Below, piece by piece: positions 1-10,951 of a stretch of 31,354 nt of DNA. Origin of the DNA: Lingula anatina (lineage: Eukaryota; Brachiopoda; Lingulata; Lingulida; Lingulidae). The position numbers were made by a program, and so were the translations under genes. The DNA is taken from NCBI RefSeq assembly GCF_001039355.2, contig NW_019773581.1, positions 333,396-364,749 of the forward strand. The letters are read 5' to 3'. Position 1 is the stretch's first letter, and each line of letters starts with the position of its first letter. Below the pieces are notes generated by a model. It ran no database searches. It was not told where the DNA came from and worked only from the letters and a program-made list of their open reading frames with translations.

Positions 1-184
1 CCGTCAATCGGCAATCCTCGGCTGATTCCGCAAGCTCCATACTAACAACAAAGTTATTGTCGAGTGCGGAGACATCCGAGTAGTTCCGAGTGCATAACCG
101 TACACAAAGAAAGCATGGCGTCTCCTACGAGTAACTACGTAAAATAATGTGTTAAGTTATCTCTTGATTCTTTGCAAAATATGA

Positions 185-343
185 GTAGGGACTATATCGG
201 AATTGAAACCAGAGCAGTTGGAGGCCCTGCATCATTATCTACTGAGGGATGATGTATTTTGCGTGCTGCCCACAGGTTACGGCAAGTCCCTGATATTCAG
301 CCTTATCTTTGATTGGTCCGGATTTGAACAAAGCGCGCTTTGA
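185..343 (+). pseudogene. RecQ-like DEAD/DEAH helicase N-terminal fragment
   Basis: The frame from 185 to the stop at 341-343 reads ELKPEQLEALHHYLLRDDVF and then CVLPTGYGKSLIFSLIF. This is the Q-motif region and the Walker A motif (PTGYGKS) of a superfamily 2 helicase of the RecQ type, which unwinds DNA using ATP. Only about 50 residues are present. No DEAH box or helicase C-terminal domain follows, and the frame closes soon after. An ATG at 181 opens a different frame (MSRDYIGIE...), so the original start may have been lost through a small deletion between the similar strings attgaaac and ttgaaacc. It could also be the first exon of a gene whose other exons lie elsewhere, but the frame offset argues for a relic. 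Many invertebrate genomes carry numerous such Q-like helicase copies. Confidence 0.6.
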
Positions 344-1525
344 CTCGTTCGCGTTCATTGGCTAGATCGTTCAATGAGTCATTGACTGCGGGCTTTAAAT
401 TTGATTGGCGGGCGGCGGGGGCTATCGAATGTGGTCAGAGGTAACTTGACACGATGAAGATAGGCTATAGTGAAGAGGTTAGTGGCAAGTTATCTCTGAA
501 GCTCAGGGTGCGTTAGGTACACTGCGGGATTTCTTGTAAGACATATGACAGTGCTGCTGCATGAATTCATTCCATATAAGTTAAATGCCCCACAGTGAGA
601 GTTGCAATGAATGACACTTCTGACTGTAAAAATTGGAACGCGTAAATGGGTTCATACTCTGTGATTTTGTCAGGGAATTTGGATAGGGTGCACCTTAAAA
701 TGAGGGGAAATGTCTGCACTTATACATATACGAAGCTGAATTGGGAGCAATTACCTTTACACAACATTAGGATCCGAGATAAAACCAACCGAGAGAAAGA
801 GAGAGGCAATGAAGATATATCAAAGTTATGCCTTATACCGTGTCAGGCCAAGTCAATGGCTTCATTTAAGTTTTTTTTAGTGGTGTTAGGTAAAATGAAA
901 TTGTCAACCTACGGCAATGAAAACTTTTATTTGCTATTACGTGACCAAAATCAAATTGTTTCGCGCTGCAAGATATTATACGTATTTATACGCGTGTGTG
1001 TGTGTGTTGGTGTATGTGTATGTGCGCGCGCTGGCGTTCGTGTGTGTTCTCGCGCGTGCTTGGTAAGCTTTGATAGGCCAATCCCTCTTCCCCACCCCAA
1101 CTGTATATCTGCCTTAGAGTAAGCACACTGTATCTGAACTGCTTAAGGTACTTAATTAAACTATAATTATAATTAATTAAACTATAAATGAACATTAAAC
1201 ATACACAACAAAATAAAATAAGAGTGAATACAAAATCAAAGGTACCAAATGCGAAATTAAAGGTACGTACAGATTTAAGCGCATATCTGTGGTATCCACG
1301 CGTACTTTGAGGCCATTTAAAACTTAAATGGCCTTGCTAGCCCAGGTAAATATATAATACTATGGATAAAAACGAATACCTGTCCTCAGAGGGAAAGTTA
1401 GGGATAACTGGTCAAGACAGATATCTAGAGGAACACGGACCACCGTGTCAGATCGGGGTATTCTAAAAGCGCTCGAAAACATTGGAAATAGCGGCTTAGG
1501 ATTAAATCTCTACCACAGTCGAACT
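344..1525. other. Upstream region of gene A, no gene seen
   Basis: No coding region is supported here. A TG-rich low-complexity tract lies at 991-1055, and a long open frame at 646-1122 runs through that tract and has no recognisable content. A TATA-like string (tatataatac, 1351-1360) lies about 165 bases before the gene A start codon, but whether it is used is unknown. Confidence 0.5.
991..1055. repeat. Interrupted (TG)n microsatellite
   Basis: Alternating TG/CG dinucleotides with interruptions. The purine-pyrimidine alternation could adopt Z-DNA. Confidence 0.8.
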
Positions 1526-4500
1526 ATGTACGTGATTGGAGGCATTTTGTTGACTCCGGTGATATTTTCTCTGGTCGTGTCGGAACCAGGTAAGTTTGAA
1601 TCACAAGCAATGGGCTCATTTCCATTCAAACTATTGTTCTGCGAAGATCGATCCAAATCCGCGAATCCGGGACTCTCACTGATTATAAATGCAATCAGAT
1701 TAACAGATTATCACGCCTCCTCTTGTATAGTCACCAACTTTTCTTATTTTACTCAACGCCAGGAGGTAGCTTGTTAATCTGATTGAGTTCAGGGAGGTTC
1801 TCCGCTGAGTTAGATTGATCTACGTAGTGATCAGATAAATTGTCCCCATGCATGAAGCCCGTATCCGGGGAGAGGGGGGCAGCTCTTTTTGTCGAGAAAA
1901 GGTCGGCTTTGGATACACATTGATCTAGGTTCACGAAGGTTTCATGGTTAAACTGAAATTGCTGGCTTTGGGGCCTGTTTTTTGTTGTAGGGATGGTAAT
2001 ATATCTCATTTTTAAAAAAATTTTGTTAGACTTCTTTTGCACAATCAATAGTAATTGTTCGATATTGTTTCATGAGAGGCAGTCACGTTCCTAAATATCA
2101 TTCCATAAGCATAACGTTATAATCCTGAATTTTAGTATACTTTATTGTCCGTGTCTTAAACATTTTCATATATTCAGTGCTAGTGCATGATACATGTGAT
2201 CTGAAAAAAAAAACAAAGGAAAACATATTTGTTTCAAACAAAGTCGAACATTCTCAACAAGGATCTTGGGCCAGTTTCGGAAATTACAAGATAAATGGCT
2301 AATACTTAAGAAATAAAGCGGTCGCACTCTAGTGAGCTACTACTGAATTACCCCAGGTAACAGTGAGCACCGACTTCATATCGTGAAGTCTTCCTGTGGG
2401 AGGCATTTAAGGCACTCAAGCAACAAATTGCCAAGTAAAACTTTATGTTCGAAATGAACTACATTCTGCTGCCCATTTGGTATTCACGGTAGAGCACGAT
2501 ATCACCACAACATCAACTATGACTCTATTAAGAGTACTTAAAGGAGAGGAAATGTTTAATTTGCATTATGACAGAAAAAACATTCTCTAATATTCATACG
2601 TAAATAAATAAGTGGTAAATATAGATATATAAATACAATAAAAAATATATATATACATGTACATGTTTATAGATTGCCCAACAAGTCTTGGGCAGTTTCA
2701 GATACAGGATAGGGGGCTTGAAAATGCTTGGGGAGGGCTATATTTGACGGCCATCGTAGGACTTTAGGAGTACTTTTAAAAGATTCCAAGCATTTTTCCC
2801 GAGAACTTAATAACCCAGTAGAACACTGCGTGTCAGACTATTGCAAACTGTTACCAACTTAATGACAATTAATTTCATGATACACTGCATAGCCACAGTG
2901 GACAGTATAACTTTTATAACTAGAATCATCATGTACCTCGGACAAATCTTTGTAAACGAATTGTTTTCATTGACAGTAGCTGGAATGTAGGTGATACTGA
3001 CTTAATTCGAATTAATTTTCCAGTCTCAAAGTGTCTGAATTATTGGCAGGGGTCTGCTGGTGACAGACCATGATCTCTTTCTCCCTGAAAAACCTGACAG
3101 ATATGAAGATTTTAAAAAAAAATAGGAGATGTAAATAAAGTACTTTTATTTCACTTGGGCAGATTGACAAGAGCATCCTAAAATCACGAAGAGTCAATTT
3201 TATGTTTAAATTTCATTCACTGTGTATCAATTACACTTAGTTGGTTCGTGCGTTGCTGGCCGACGTTTCCTGAAGGATGACCGAGACATTTGTATATTCC
3301 ACCAGTGTCCGAACCACTGGTACGGTCTCACTCGACCCACAATGCGGCGCTGTCCGCCCGGGGCCAGGGTTCCTGACGGATACGGTGAGGGGATTCCTGA
3401 ACTGGACCTGTTATTAGGCAGGTAGGCTTTCGTGTACTAGTAAAATTGCTGTAGATAACAGGTAAAAGTTGTAATGGGTATTTAAACAAGAAAGTAACAT
3501 ACCATGTAGCTAAGATACGTACAGAATTAAATATTTTTCCATATAAATGCACATTTGTTAGAGAGGAGATGGCTTTTTAAAGTCTATCAGATTACTGAAT
3601 TTGAATTGAAGTAATTAAGTTCAAATTATCACAAAAAAATATAAACTGATATCTAATTAACTTATGTTATTTAAATGACATTTAACTGCAACTAAATCAT
3701 TTTGCCTTTGAGACATTGTGGAATTATATTGAATCTCCTTCTTAATACCAAAGGCGCAACCCATGTACAGAACGTACCGGGAAAAAGACATGTCGTAGAA
3801 TCCCTGCCCAGTGGACGCGGTGGGGTGGGTGGGGAGAGTGCTCTACCACGTGCGGGGAGGGGGTCCAGTGGAAGACCCGGGAGTGCACGCGCTGGCACCG
3901 GTGTAAGGGGTCCAAGGTGGAGAAGAGGCAGTGTTCTGGGCCACCCTGTGAAGGTAAGCAGGTGCAGCATTCACAGTTAATTATAGGTGATACATATACC
4001 GGGCACATGTAACTCTTGCAGCCGGACTGATAGTTACGAAATCACCCGATGGCTTTAGGATTTGTGTTGATGTATATGGGGCAATATGATTCATCTGTTT
4101 TGAGGAATATCTACTGAGGGCACCTAACGTAGAATATACAGGTCCAAGACACCAATCATACTTTTATTTGCAGATTTTAATAGCATGTGTTGGGCTTTGG
4201 TATAATTTGAACAACTGACACAATTCTCAACGTTTACATACTTGTTTTAAGTCTTTTTCATCAGCGAACCTGTATATGGTTTGTATATATCAGGCATATC
4301 TTACACATGTACCATACTCAGCTAAAACATTTTGCTGGAAGTTTCACTGAATATATATATATTCAATTTAGGTTTTGTGTGGACAGATTGGATCAACAGC
4401 GACTCGCCATCCACTGGGGAAGGGGACTGGGAGGTAGATATATCACCGGTGAGTAAACAGATTTTCAAGTACTGCATCAGTTATTCTTATGTGAATTGCA

Positions 4501-5179
4501 TAAAAATATTATTACCTTACTATAATGTCGGGTTCGATATCTCGAAAAAGGGATCTTCCTGCTGAATTTTTCCTTTAGTTTTTGAATTTGAAATCGTCCA
4601 GCCCCAATTTTATAGTGTCACTTTTTTGGGGGGAGGGGTGTTGCAGGAAGCCAAGACCGTTCAAAGCATACGCTTGGTATTCTAATTTGTGCGTGTAATC
4701 AAACTAAAATATTAAATATTTATAAATAGAGAACCCTTTTATGTTTCAAGCCTCCCTGTGGTGAGAATCTGGTCCCAGTGAAAATCGAGTGCCGGTTTGC
4801 GCATCCCCTTTCCGGTGACGCAATGCCATGGACAGAGGGTAAACAAAATCTAACTATCCCCTGTGTTAACCCACGCGGAATAGGCTGTTTACACAAAGAC
4901 CAAGCGTTGCCACCCTTGCCATCTTTGCCCACAACAGAACCGACAAAGCCGCCTTCCACTCCGCGTGCTGTCGATACGACTCGCCCTACGACAACGACAA
5001 AAATAATTCCAGAAGGGAACAGAACCATCTTTGCTGCAGCGCCGCCTGGTGTGTTGCAGGCGCCACCTGGGGTTTTGGCGGCAGTAGCGATCCCTACGTC
5101 TATGCCAGACGTACATGCGTCCCACTGTTTTGATTACGAGGTGCGGTACCTTTGTCCACTGAGGACGACAAAATCGTAG
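1526..5179 (+). CDS. Gene A: secreted CBM14-like/TSP1/CysD (WxxW) mucin-type protein, 5 exons, 316 aa
   Basis: Exons: 1526-1589, 3241-3421, 3754-3953, 4372-4448, 4751-5179, with intron phases 1, 2, 1, 0 that join without a frame break. Residues 1-21 are a hydrophobic signal peptide ending SEP. Residues 25-95 hold six cysteines (C25, C39, C44, C59, C86, C95) with the CPPG motif of CBM14-like chitin-binding domains. Residues 102-147 are a TSP1 repeat (WTRWGGWGECSTTCGEG) with WxxW C-mannosylation motifs and a CxxTCG O-fucosylation motif. From 149 comes a mucin CysD/WxxW domain: WTDW at 152-155, GDWE at 166-169, IEC at 186-188, then C212 and C220. A Pro/Thr-rich stretch of about 70 residues (227-296) separates this from the closing motif CFDYEVRYLC (300-309). 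The product is probably an extracellular matrix or mucus protein. An in-frame ATG at 1445 would bury the signal peptide, so 1526 is preferred. The acceptor of the last exon could instead be at 4730, which adds seven codons; TTTCAAG at 4750 has the better pyrimidine tract. Confidence 0.82.
1590..3240. other. Intron 1 of gene A
   Basis: It opens with a gtaagt donor after the signal-peptide exon and closes with ttacacttag. No embedded gene is supported. An antisense open frame at 1749-2048 shows no recognisable domain. A short TA-rich run lies near 2620-2665. Confidence 0.6.
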
Positions 5180-5421
5180 TCATACATGTTCACCAAGACA
5201 GCATGGACTCAAAGGCTAACATGTAATATGTTGACATGTTACTTTGACATATTGTGGTTCTGGTTTATATTTAATAATTAATTATGGTAGAAGAGTCGAT
5301 AGATATGCTCATAGAATTTTTATACCCGCGACGTGTGATGTTACCGAGAACAATTTTTATCAAATATGTTTTCAGAAACCGAACACACTTTCATTACATC
5401 GGTTTGTTTACAGGTTAAAAG

Positions 5422-5544
5422 ATATGTAATAAATGTGATCACCCAAATTGCAATGTCCTGTATGGAACCGTGTGCAAAGGCGTTAATTGTCACACGGGTA
5501 ACCATTGATGTGATGGTGTTACCAGTAACTGCAAAGAGGCATGA
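5422..5544 (+). pseudogene. Cysteine-rich exon remnant with an in-frame stop
   Basis: Read from 5422, forty codons contain seven cysteines with small spacings (KCDHPNCNVLYGTVCKG, then VNCHTGNH, a TGA stop at 5506-5508, and CDGVTSNCKEA before a second stop). The density and spacing look like a disulfide-rich extracellular module, but I do not recognise the family. Two AG acceptors (5412-5413 and 5420-5421) lie just before it. It may be a decayed downstream exon of gene A or part of a lost paralogue. An overlapping frame at 5366-5677 is longer but shows no domain, and the whole signal could be chance. Confidence 0.25.
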
Positions 5545-6448
5545 TAGTTTTTACTCATTAGAAGGTGCTTTTGTAAATGCAACTGGCACAAACCTTGAGA
5601 TTCGTTTCTGCTGCGGGTATGATCTTGCATTTCTCGTTAGTCCTGTAGCATTCAGAATGACAAACGGAAAACAATAAGTATAATATATACATTTTTGCCT
5701 TTTAAGAAAACTGGAACCCTAAGAACAGGCGCACTGATGTTATGGATTTAGGTTTTGAAACCTGAATAATATCCTATTATATGTTAGTGGAGTATAATTG
5801 CGATGCATTAAATTTCGCATCTTCTTGGTATCCTTTGCAACAACGCATTCTGGCACAGACCTTTCCAAGTTTATGTATTCATGTAAAACTAATAAAATTC
5901 CCTGGTAAAAAATGTGTGAGGGAAATACATGTGCGTGAATTCAAAATATATCTAGTGGAAGTCGACCAACCCTTTCGACTCCACTCGGGCGGAAAATGTA
6001 TAGTGCGTAATCGGAAATCAGAAATGACACACGCGCCTGTCCCTACGCGATCAAAGTACCCAATCACCTAGATATGTTCTACTCGGAAATGAGCAAGACC
6101 AGAATAATGTTCTTAAATTGCAGCCCACATGTTGGATGTGCACAAAGAGTGTTTGTGGACAAAAATTAAGATTCTTCACAAAAATTGAGTTTCTTTCCAA
6201 TTATCGGGAACGGCAGGGGATGGGGGGAATTAAGGGATGAGAAATTTGGAATCAGGAAAAGGGGGGTTAACTTATCTTTCTCGACACCCTTATCTCAGTT
6301 TTTTTTTTCTATATGGGACAGAAATAAACTCTACAATTCATTGGAATGATGTTGGTTTTGTTTGTATGGTATGGATCTCCCGCAGTTTTAGTCTAATGAG
6401 CGTTATTTGCAAACAAGTGGATGACCGATAGATGATATACCGGTAGGT

Positions 6449-6450
<2 letters not shown>

Positions 6451-6485
<35 letters not shown>
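6451..6485. repeat. (TG)n microsatellite
   Basis: About 17 uninterrupted TG units. Confidence 0.95.
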
Positions 6486-6487
<2 letters not shown>

Positions 6488-6769
6488 ACAGTATTGTACA
6501 AAATCCATGCAAAATCCATGCAAAAAATATATTTGATTAATAGAAAAATTGATAAAAAATATAAATACGGTTACAAATGTAAAGATGAAGAATAACAAAT
6601 TGTCTACACTTAATATGCTCAGATGTAATCGGAAACGTGACCTTATTATTTTATTGCTTTAATTAAACAAATGGTTCATTGTTCATTTGATCCCAGGTAC
6701 ATAAAAACTGATACCAGAAACATTAATGTAGCCTAATGTTTATAACAACCGGACACATTACGTTATCCA

Positions 6770-6776
6770 TATAAAA
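6770..6776 (+). promoter_or_regulatory. Probable TATA box of gene B
   Basis: TATAAAA lies about 75 bases before the gene B start codon. That spacing fits a short 5' untranslated region, but no transcript evidence is available. Confidence 0.45.
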
Positions 6777-6848
6777 AGTGTAACTTTTTAAAGTCCAGAA
6801 TAGATAACTCATTGACGACGGTGAAGAGAAATCCCTGATACCAAAGCA

Positions 6849-8360
6849 ATGGAATTTTGCCGTTGTTTACTTTCCCTTATTGCATTACTAGCACTTGTCA
6901 GAGGAGAACCAGGTGAGTAATTTTAATTCCATATGGTATAATGTTCCTGTGTATACTTCTGTTGTACGAATAAAATTGGGGGGGGGAGGCACTTTTAATT
7001 GGTATTAGCATATCATTGATTATTCATTTAAATCGTGTGAACAATACTTCAGGATTCACGAAACTTCAAATATCTCCGTTATGCTTGTTTTAAATAACAA
7101 ATAAATGATCCCTGCTAAAGTAGCCATCCATGTACGTGTAAAATCTTTTAGATATCCAATTTACAGGATAAGTTGTCCAGGACATTTTCTAAGTTGTACA
7201 TGTGCGTATATCAATGCAATATCACTTCAGTTGGGATTTGCGATCCTCACCGGCTAATACCGCAATTTCTGCGGGACAGTTCCAACCGATGCTTGTTTCA
7301 CCAATGCGAATACCAAGGCACAAGGTACCTGCGCTCTCGTGCCGTAGAGTGTCCCCCGTGTTATCTGGTACCTCACCACTACGGTCATAGAATCCCAGAT
7401 AACCATTACCCGTGCCAGGTCCGTAATTGCTTAGCTATATGTGACCGGTCGCGGCCCGGCTCGTGGACGGAGTGGAGCCATTGGGGGAGGTGTAGCGTCA
7501 CGTGCGGTGAGGGGACCACGTGGCGAGTGCGCCATTGTGTGGGTGGGTCGGCCCTTGACTGCCCTGGAAACCTTAGGGAGAGAAGGCGTTGCTACAAGGG
7601 AGATTGTAAGTTTGTCTTTTTTTCGCCTCTTTTTAATGCGAGGGTGATTTGGATTTGTGCTTTTGCTATGATACCTAAGTTTCGAGCCCCTGTTACACCG
7701 AGCTTGCAACCGCTTGGAGACAGTTTACCAGAATTCTCCAAGCGAACGCCCGCCCGGTATAAAACTAGTACCTATAGCTTTTCAGGATGCCCGACCACCT
7801 GTATTACATTCATGTTTTACATGGGATGGACTTTCTTATGACTTCTTGTACCCCTGGTAGTTATATTTGTATATCTCTTTGATTTATACAAAGCTCCGTG
7901 GTAAACGATAAATCGCATAACCTTTTGCATTTATGTTTGTTTGAAACTCAGCGTCTGTTTATTAGGACTAACGATGATGATGATGATGATGACGCTATAT
8001 ATACCGACAGTCAGCTCGGTGTAACAGGGGCTCGAAACGAAACAGAAAACTTTCTTGTACTTTTTAACCGAGAATCGATTCCAACCATATAAACGAGTAC
8101 AAATGCACTTGTTTGGTCATAAGAGAGTAACCTTGTTTGACTGAATAATGGGTCATATTCCCCACCTAATGTTCCAAAGGAACTTAAAATATTATTTGAT
8201 AAATTAATGATGCGTTTCCATTGACTGTCAGTATAATTTTCCGCTTTTTAACATAGTACGTTGTAGTACTTGTACCAACTTACGTGAAGAGTCACAGTTA
8301 TGTTTTTTTAGTTTAGTCCAGTGCTTTATTATTCCCCTGATATTCTTTGCTCCAGTATTT

Positions 8361-8416
<56 letters not shown>

Positions 8417-8421
8417 CAACA

Positions 8422-8477
<56 letters not shown>

Positions 8478-8597
8478 ATGTAAGAACGCAATTTTTTAGA
8501 TTGAAAATGATAGAGAAGAAAAATGATGTAATGAATTTTAATGAACATGTTTCGATCAATTTCAGGTAATGAACTTGTGGATAAAGACTTTGATTAG
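6849..8597 (+). CDS. Gene B: short secreted CBM14-like/TSP1 protein, 3 exons, 156 aa
   Basis: Exons: 6849-6912, 7231-7605, 8566-8597, both introns phase 1. The signal peptide is residues 1-21 (MEFCRCLLSLIALLALVRGEP). The CBM14-like domain has C25, C42, C47, C62, C83 and C92, with extra cysteines C65 and C88. The TSP1 repeat is at 100-147 (WTEWSHWGRCSVTCGEG). Unlike in gene A, these two domains share one exon, as in gene C. The donor at 7606 (gtaagt) splits the last TSP1 cysteine codon, and the acceptor ttcag at 8565 restores it. The final exon encodes only NELVDKDFD and a stop. It aligns with the start of the gene C tail exon (GETVVKDFD), which supports both the exon and a truncated C-terminus. 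The frame also stays open without splicing to 7841, but that extension has no family features. Confidence 0.75.
8361..8476. repeat. (AAT)n followed by (ATT)n: long self-complementary microsatellite
   Basis: About 17 ATA/AAT units, a short AACAACAACA spacer, then about 18 ATT units, inside intron 2 of gene B. The two halves are inverse complements and could form a hairpin with arms near 50 bp. Confidence 0.95.
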
Positions 8598-9464
8598 GGC
8601 CATAAGTCGTTTTGGAATGTGGCCGAAGTCCGGATCAGTGTCCAAATACAGGAACACGAATGGAAATTACAACTGTAAAGACTCAAAATGCCTTTTTTAA
8701 ATATGATCCTGGTTTCTCAAACAACCTGTAATTCTAAAAATAATAAAAAGAATAAAGGTGTTTACATTACGTGTAATTCTTTAAAAGGGTGTTATCACTT
8801 TCCTCGTGTTACAAAAGTGCACTCCAAAATATATTTGACATTTACAAACAAAAATAAAGTTTTTAGGATATCATTATTTCAAATACAGCGTTGTTGATAT
8901 AAAGAAATGAATGAACTTATGTAAATTTGACACTAATACATAAATAATAAAATACTTATGTGTTTTGTAAATCACACAATTTAACTGCGTATTAAATGGT
9001 ATTCTAAAGATATTTCGTAAATTCTATAAACAAATAAGCTAAAAGTTATTACGAATGTTGACTATATATGTTTGTGTGTGTCCAAGCGTACCACGTCCTG
9101 ATATTAACCCTTAGTGTTACGGAGACTGCGTATATTTCCTGATTATGACCAAAATGGCGCATTAATTTAGCCGTCTCAATAATAACCAAACCCTTTATGC
9201 AGAGCTTCAGGAAGGATACATTGGAGGTCACGTTCCTGGGCGATAAGAGCATTTAAATATACCTAATGTACATTTGGTATGTACATGTGTATTAAGTTTG
9301 AAGCTACATTGCAACTCAAACACCTCGTTCAGATAAACGAAGCAATTATTTTCTTTTTTTAAGCATCGATCTCAACTCTTTGCTGCAAATTGGCTGAGAA
9401 ATTAACGTCTGAATTATAAAAGATCTGCGCTTAAAACATAACTTTGTGTAAACGGACCTAAAAC

Positions 9465-9468
<4 letters not shown>

Positions 9469-9503
<35 letters not shown>
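9469..9503. repeat. (TG)n microsatellite
   Basis: About 17 TG units. Confidence 0.95.
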
Positions 9504-9505
<2 letters not shown>

Positions 9506-9673
9506 AAATGCCCACCGCATTGTATAATGAAAAGAAAACGCAACGAGGCTGGTACCACTATCGCACTTACTGCTGACCAAATCATCAATTTGTGTGTATC
9601 ATTTTATTGAACATAAAAGAATTTTAGCCCTTTTGCCCTAATTTCATACAATAGAAAGAAAGAAGAATATGTA

Positions 9674-9698
9674 AATAGATAGATAGATAGATAGATAT
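9674..9698. repeat. (GATA)n microsatellite
   Basis: Five to six GATA units. Confidence 0.85.
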
Positions 9699-10290
9699 TA
9701 TCAAAAAGATATATAAACTGTACATTTAATTTTATTACATAGTAAAAACATTTGAGTAGACTATTTACATTTTTGCCCTGGTTTCAGTGTAGGAATGTTA
9801 ACTTAAACAGTCTTTCATCCTTGCTGTACCACAATATTCATCTCATATACATTAATAGATAATTTATTTACATGGAAATATACATGAAACTGAATGATAC
9901 GTTAAGACTGCAGAAAACCCACCGATACGGCAAATTCAATATTACTTTCATAATTTATTTATACTTAATACATCTGTGAAAACGACCACAAAATCTAAAC
10001 TGCTGGAGTACCTTACACTCTTCTTCAAACACAGATTGTGCAGAAAAGGTTGCTAAATAATACTTACACTTTGTGCAATTCAAACTGCGATTATTTATCC
10101 AAATCATATTTTTTCTCACCGGTGAATATCAGCACAGAATCTTACTGACAAGCCGATACGGCTCTCCCTTTTAAATTTTTCATAAATTATTTAACCGATA
10201 TAGTTAGGGTATAATACTGATTTAGATATGTGTATAACCTGTACAAAAAGCGTTCTGAATATCTTATTTACAGTTTCATTTGGTAGTTTG

Positions 10291-10911
10291 TTATTGAAAA
10301 CTGGATGTGGTTGACCCAACAACAGTAAGATTGTCAGTGGGTGTGACGTCACTGTTGGTAGTCGACGTGTCGTCACTTCCGGTCGCTTCACCACTGCCTT
10401 CGGTGGGAGCAAAAGAAGGAGCTTGCGTAGACTCAGCAATGGATGTGGCGGAGGTTCTTGTAGTCTCTTTTTGTGTGGTGGTTGTGGACAGTGTTGTGTC
10501 TACGTCACTCGCTTGCGAGTCTGATGTGACGAATGACGTTGCATGGTCGTCTTCTTGTAGCATGATGTCAAAATCCTTAACAACCGTCTCTCCAAAGCCT
10601 GTAACACGAGATATGATATCAGTTGTTATGAAATAGTGACCCTATAAAATCTAAATGATACGGCCATGGTATAATTCCAACTCGATAGAGCAGACATGAG
10701 ATGATAACATGACAGGTAAAAGAAACGATTGGACTTGCAAACTGGGTACGTTGTTAGATAAGTTGGGGATAAGAACTAACAATACATCTGGATCTGTATT
10801 TAAGATTCACAGGTTCATGTGCAGTTACAAATTTCGTGAGAGGAAAATTGGAGCAAATAAAGTCTCACTTGAAAGACTTTCATTCCGCTACTTAAAAAAA
10901 TATTTATCTAT

Positions 10912-10951
<40 letters not shown>

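Larger units (their letters stand above)
5180..6848. other. Intergenic region between genes A and B
   Basis: No confident gene. It contains the cysteine-rich remnant at 5422-5544, an unrecognised open frame at 5781-6071, a (TG)n run at 6451-6485, and the TATA box of gene B near its right end. Confidence 0.5.
8598..10290. other. Intergenic region between convergent genes B and C
   Basis: It lies between the 3' ends of B and C. It holds a (TG)n run (9469-9503) and a GATA-type run (9674-9698). Candidate AATAAA strings follow gene B near 8745 and 8850. No gene is supported. Confidence 0.5.

Noticed and set aside
646-1122. 158-codon open frame
   Set aside because: It runs through a TG microsatellite, has no domain or splice support, and its composition looks non-coding.
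1445-1525. N-terminal extension of gene A from an upstream in-frame ATG
   Set aside because: It would place 27 polar residues before the signal peptide; the paralogues B and C start directly with the signal peptide.
5781-6071. 96-codon open frame between A and B
   Set aside because: No recognisable domain, signal peptide or splice context. It could be real, but nothing supports it.
7606-7841. Unspliced read-through extension of gene B
   Set aside because: A consensus gtaagt donor lies at 7606, and the distant exon at 8566 restores phase and aligns with gene C.
7898-8092. Open frame with an Asp run (GAT repeat)
   Set aside because: Low-complexity origin, and its acceptor would need a phase that does not match the gene B donor.
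8329-8559. Open frame of Asn and Tyr runs
   Set aside because: It is a translation of the AAT/ATT microsatellite.
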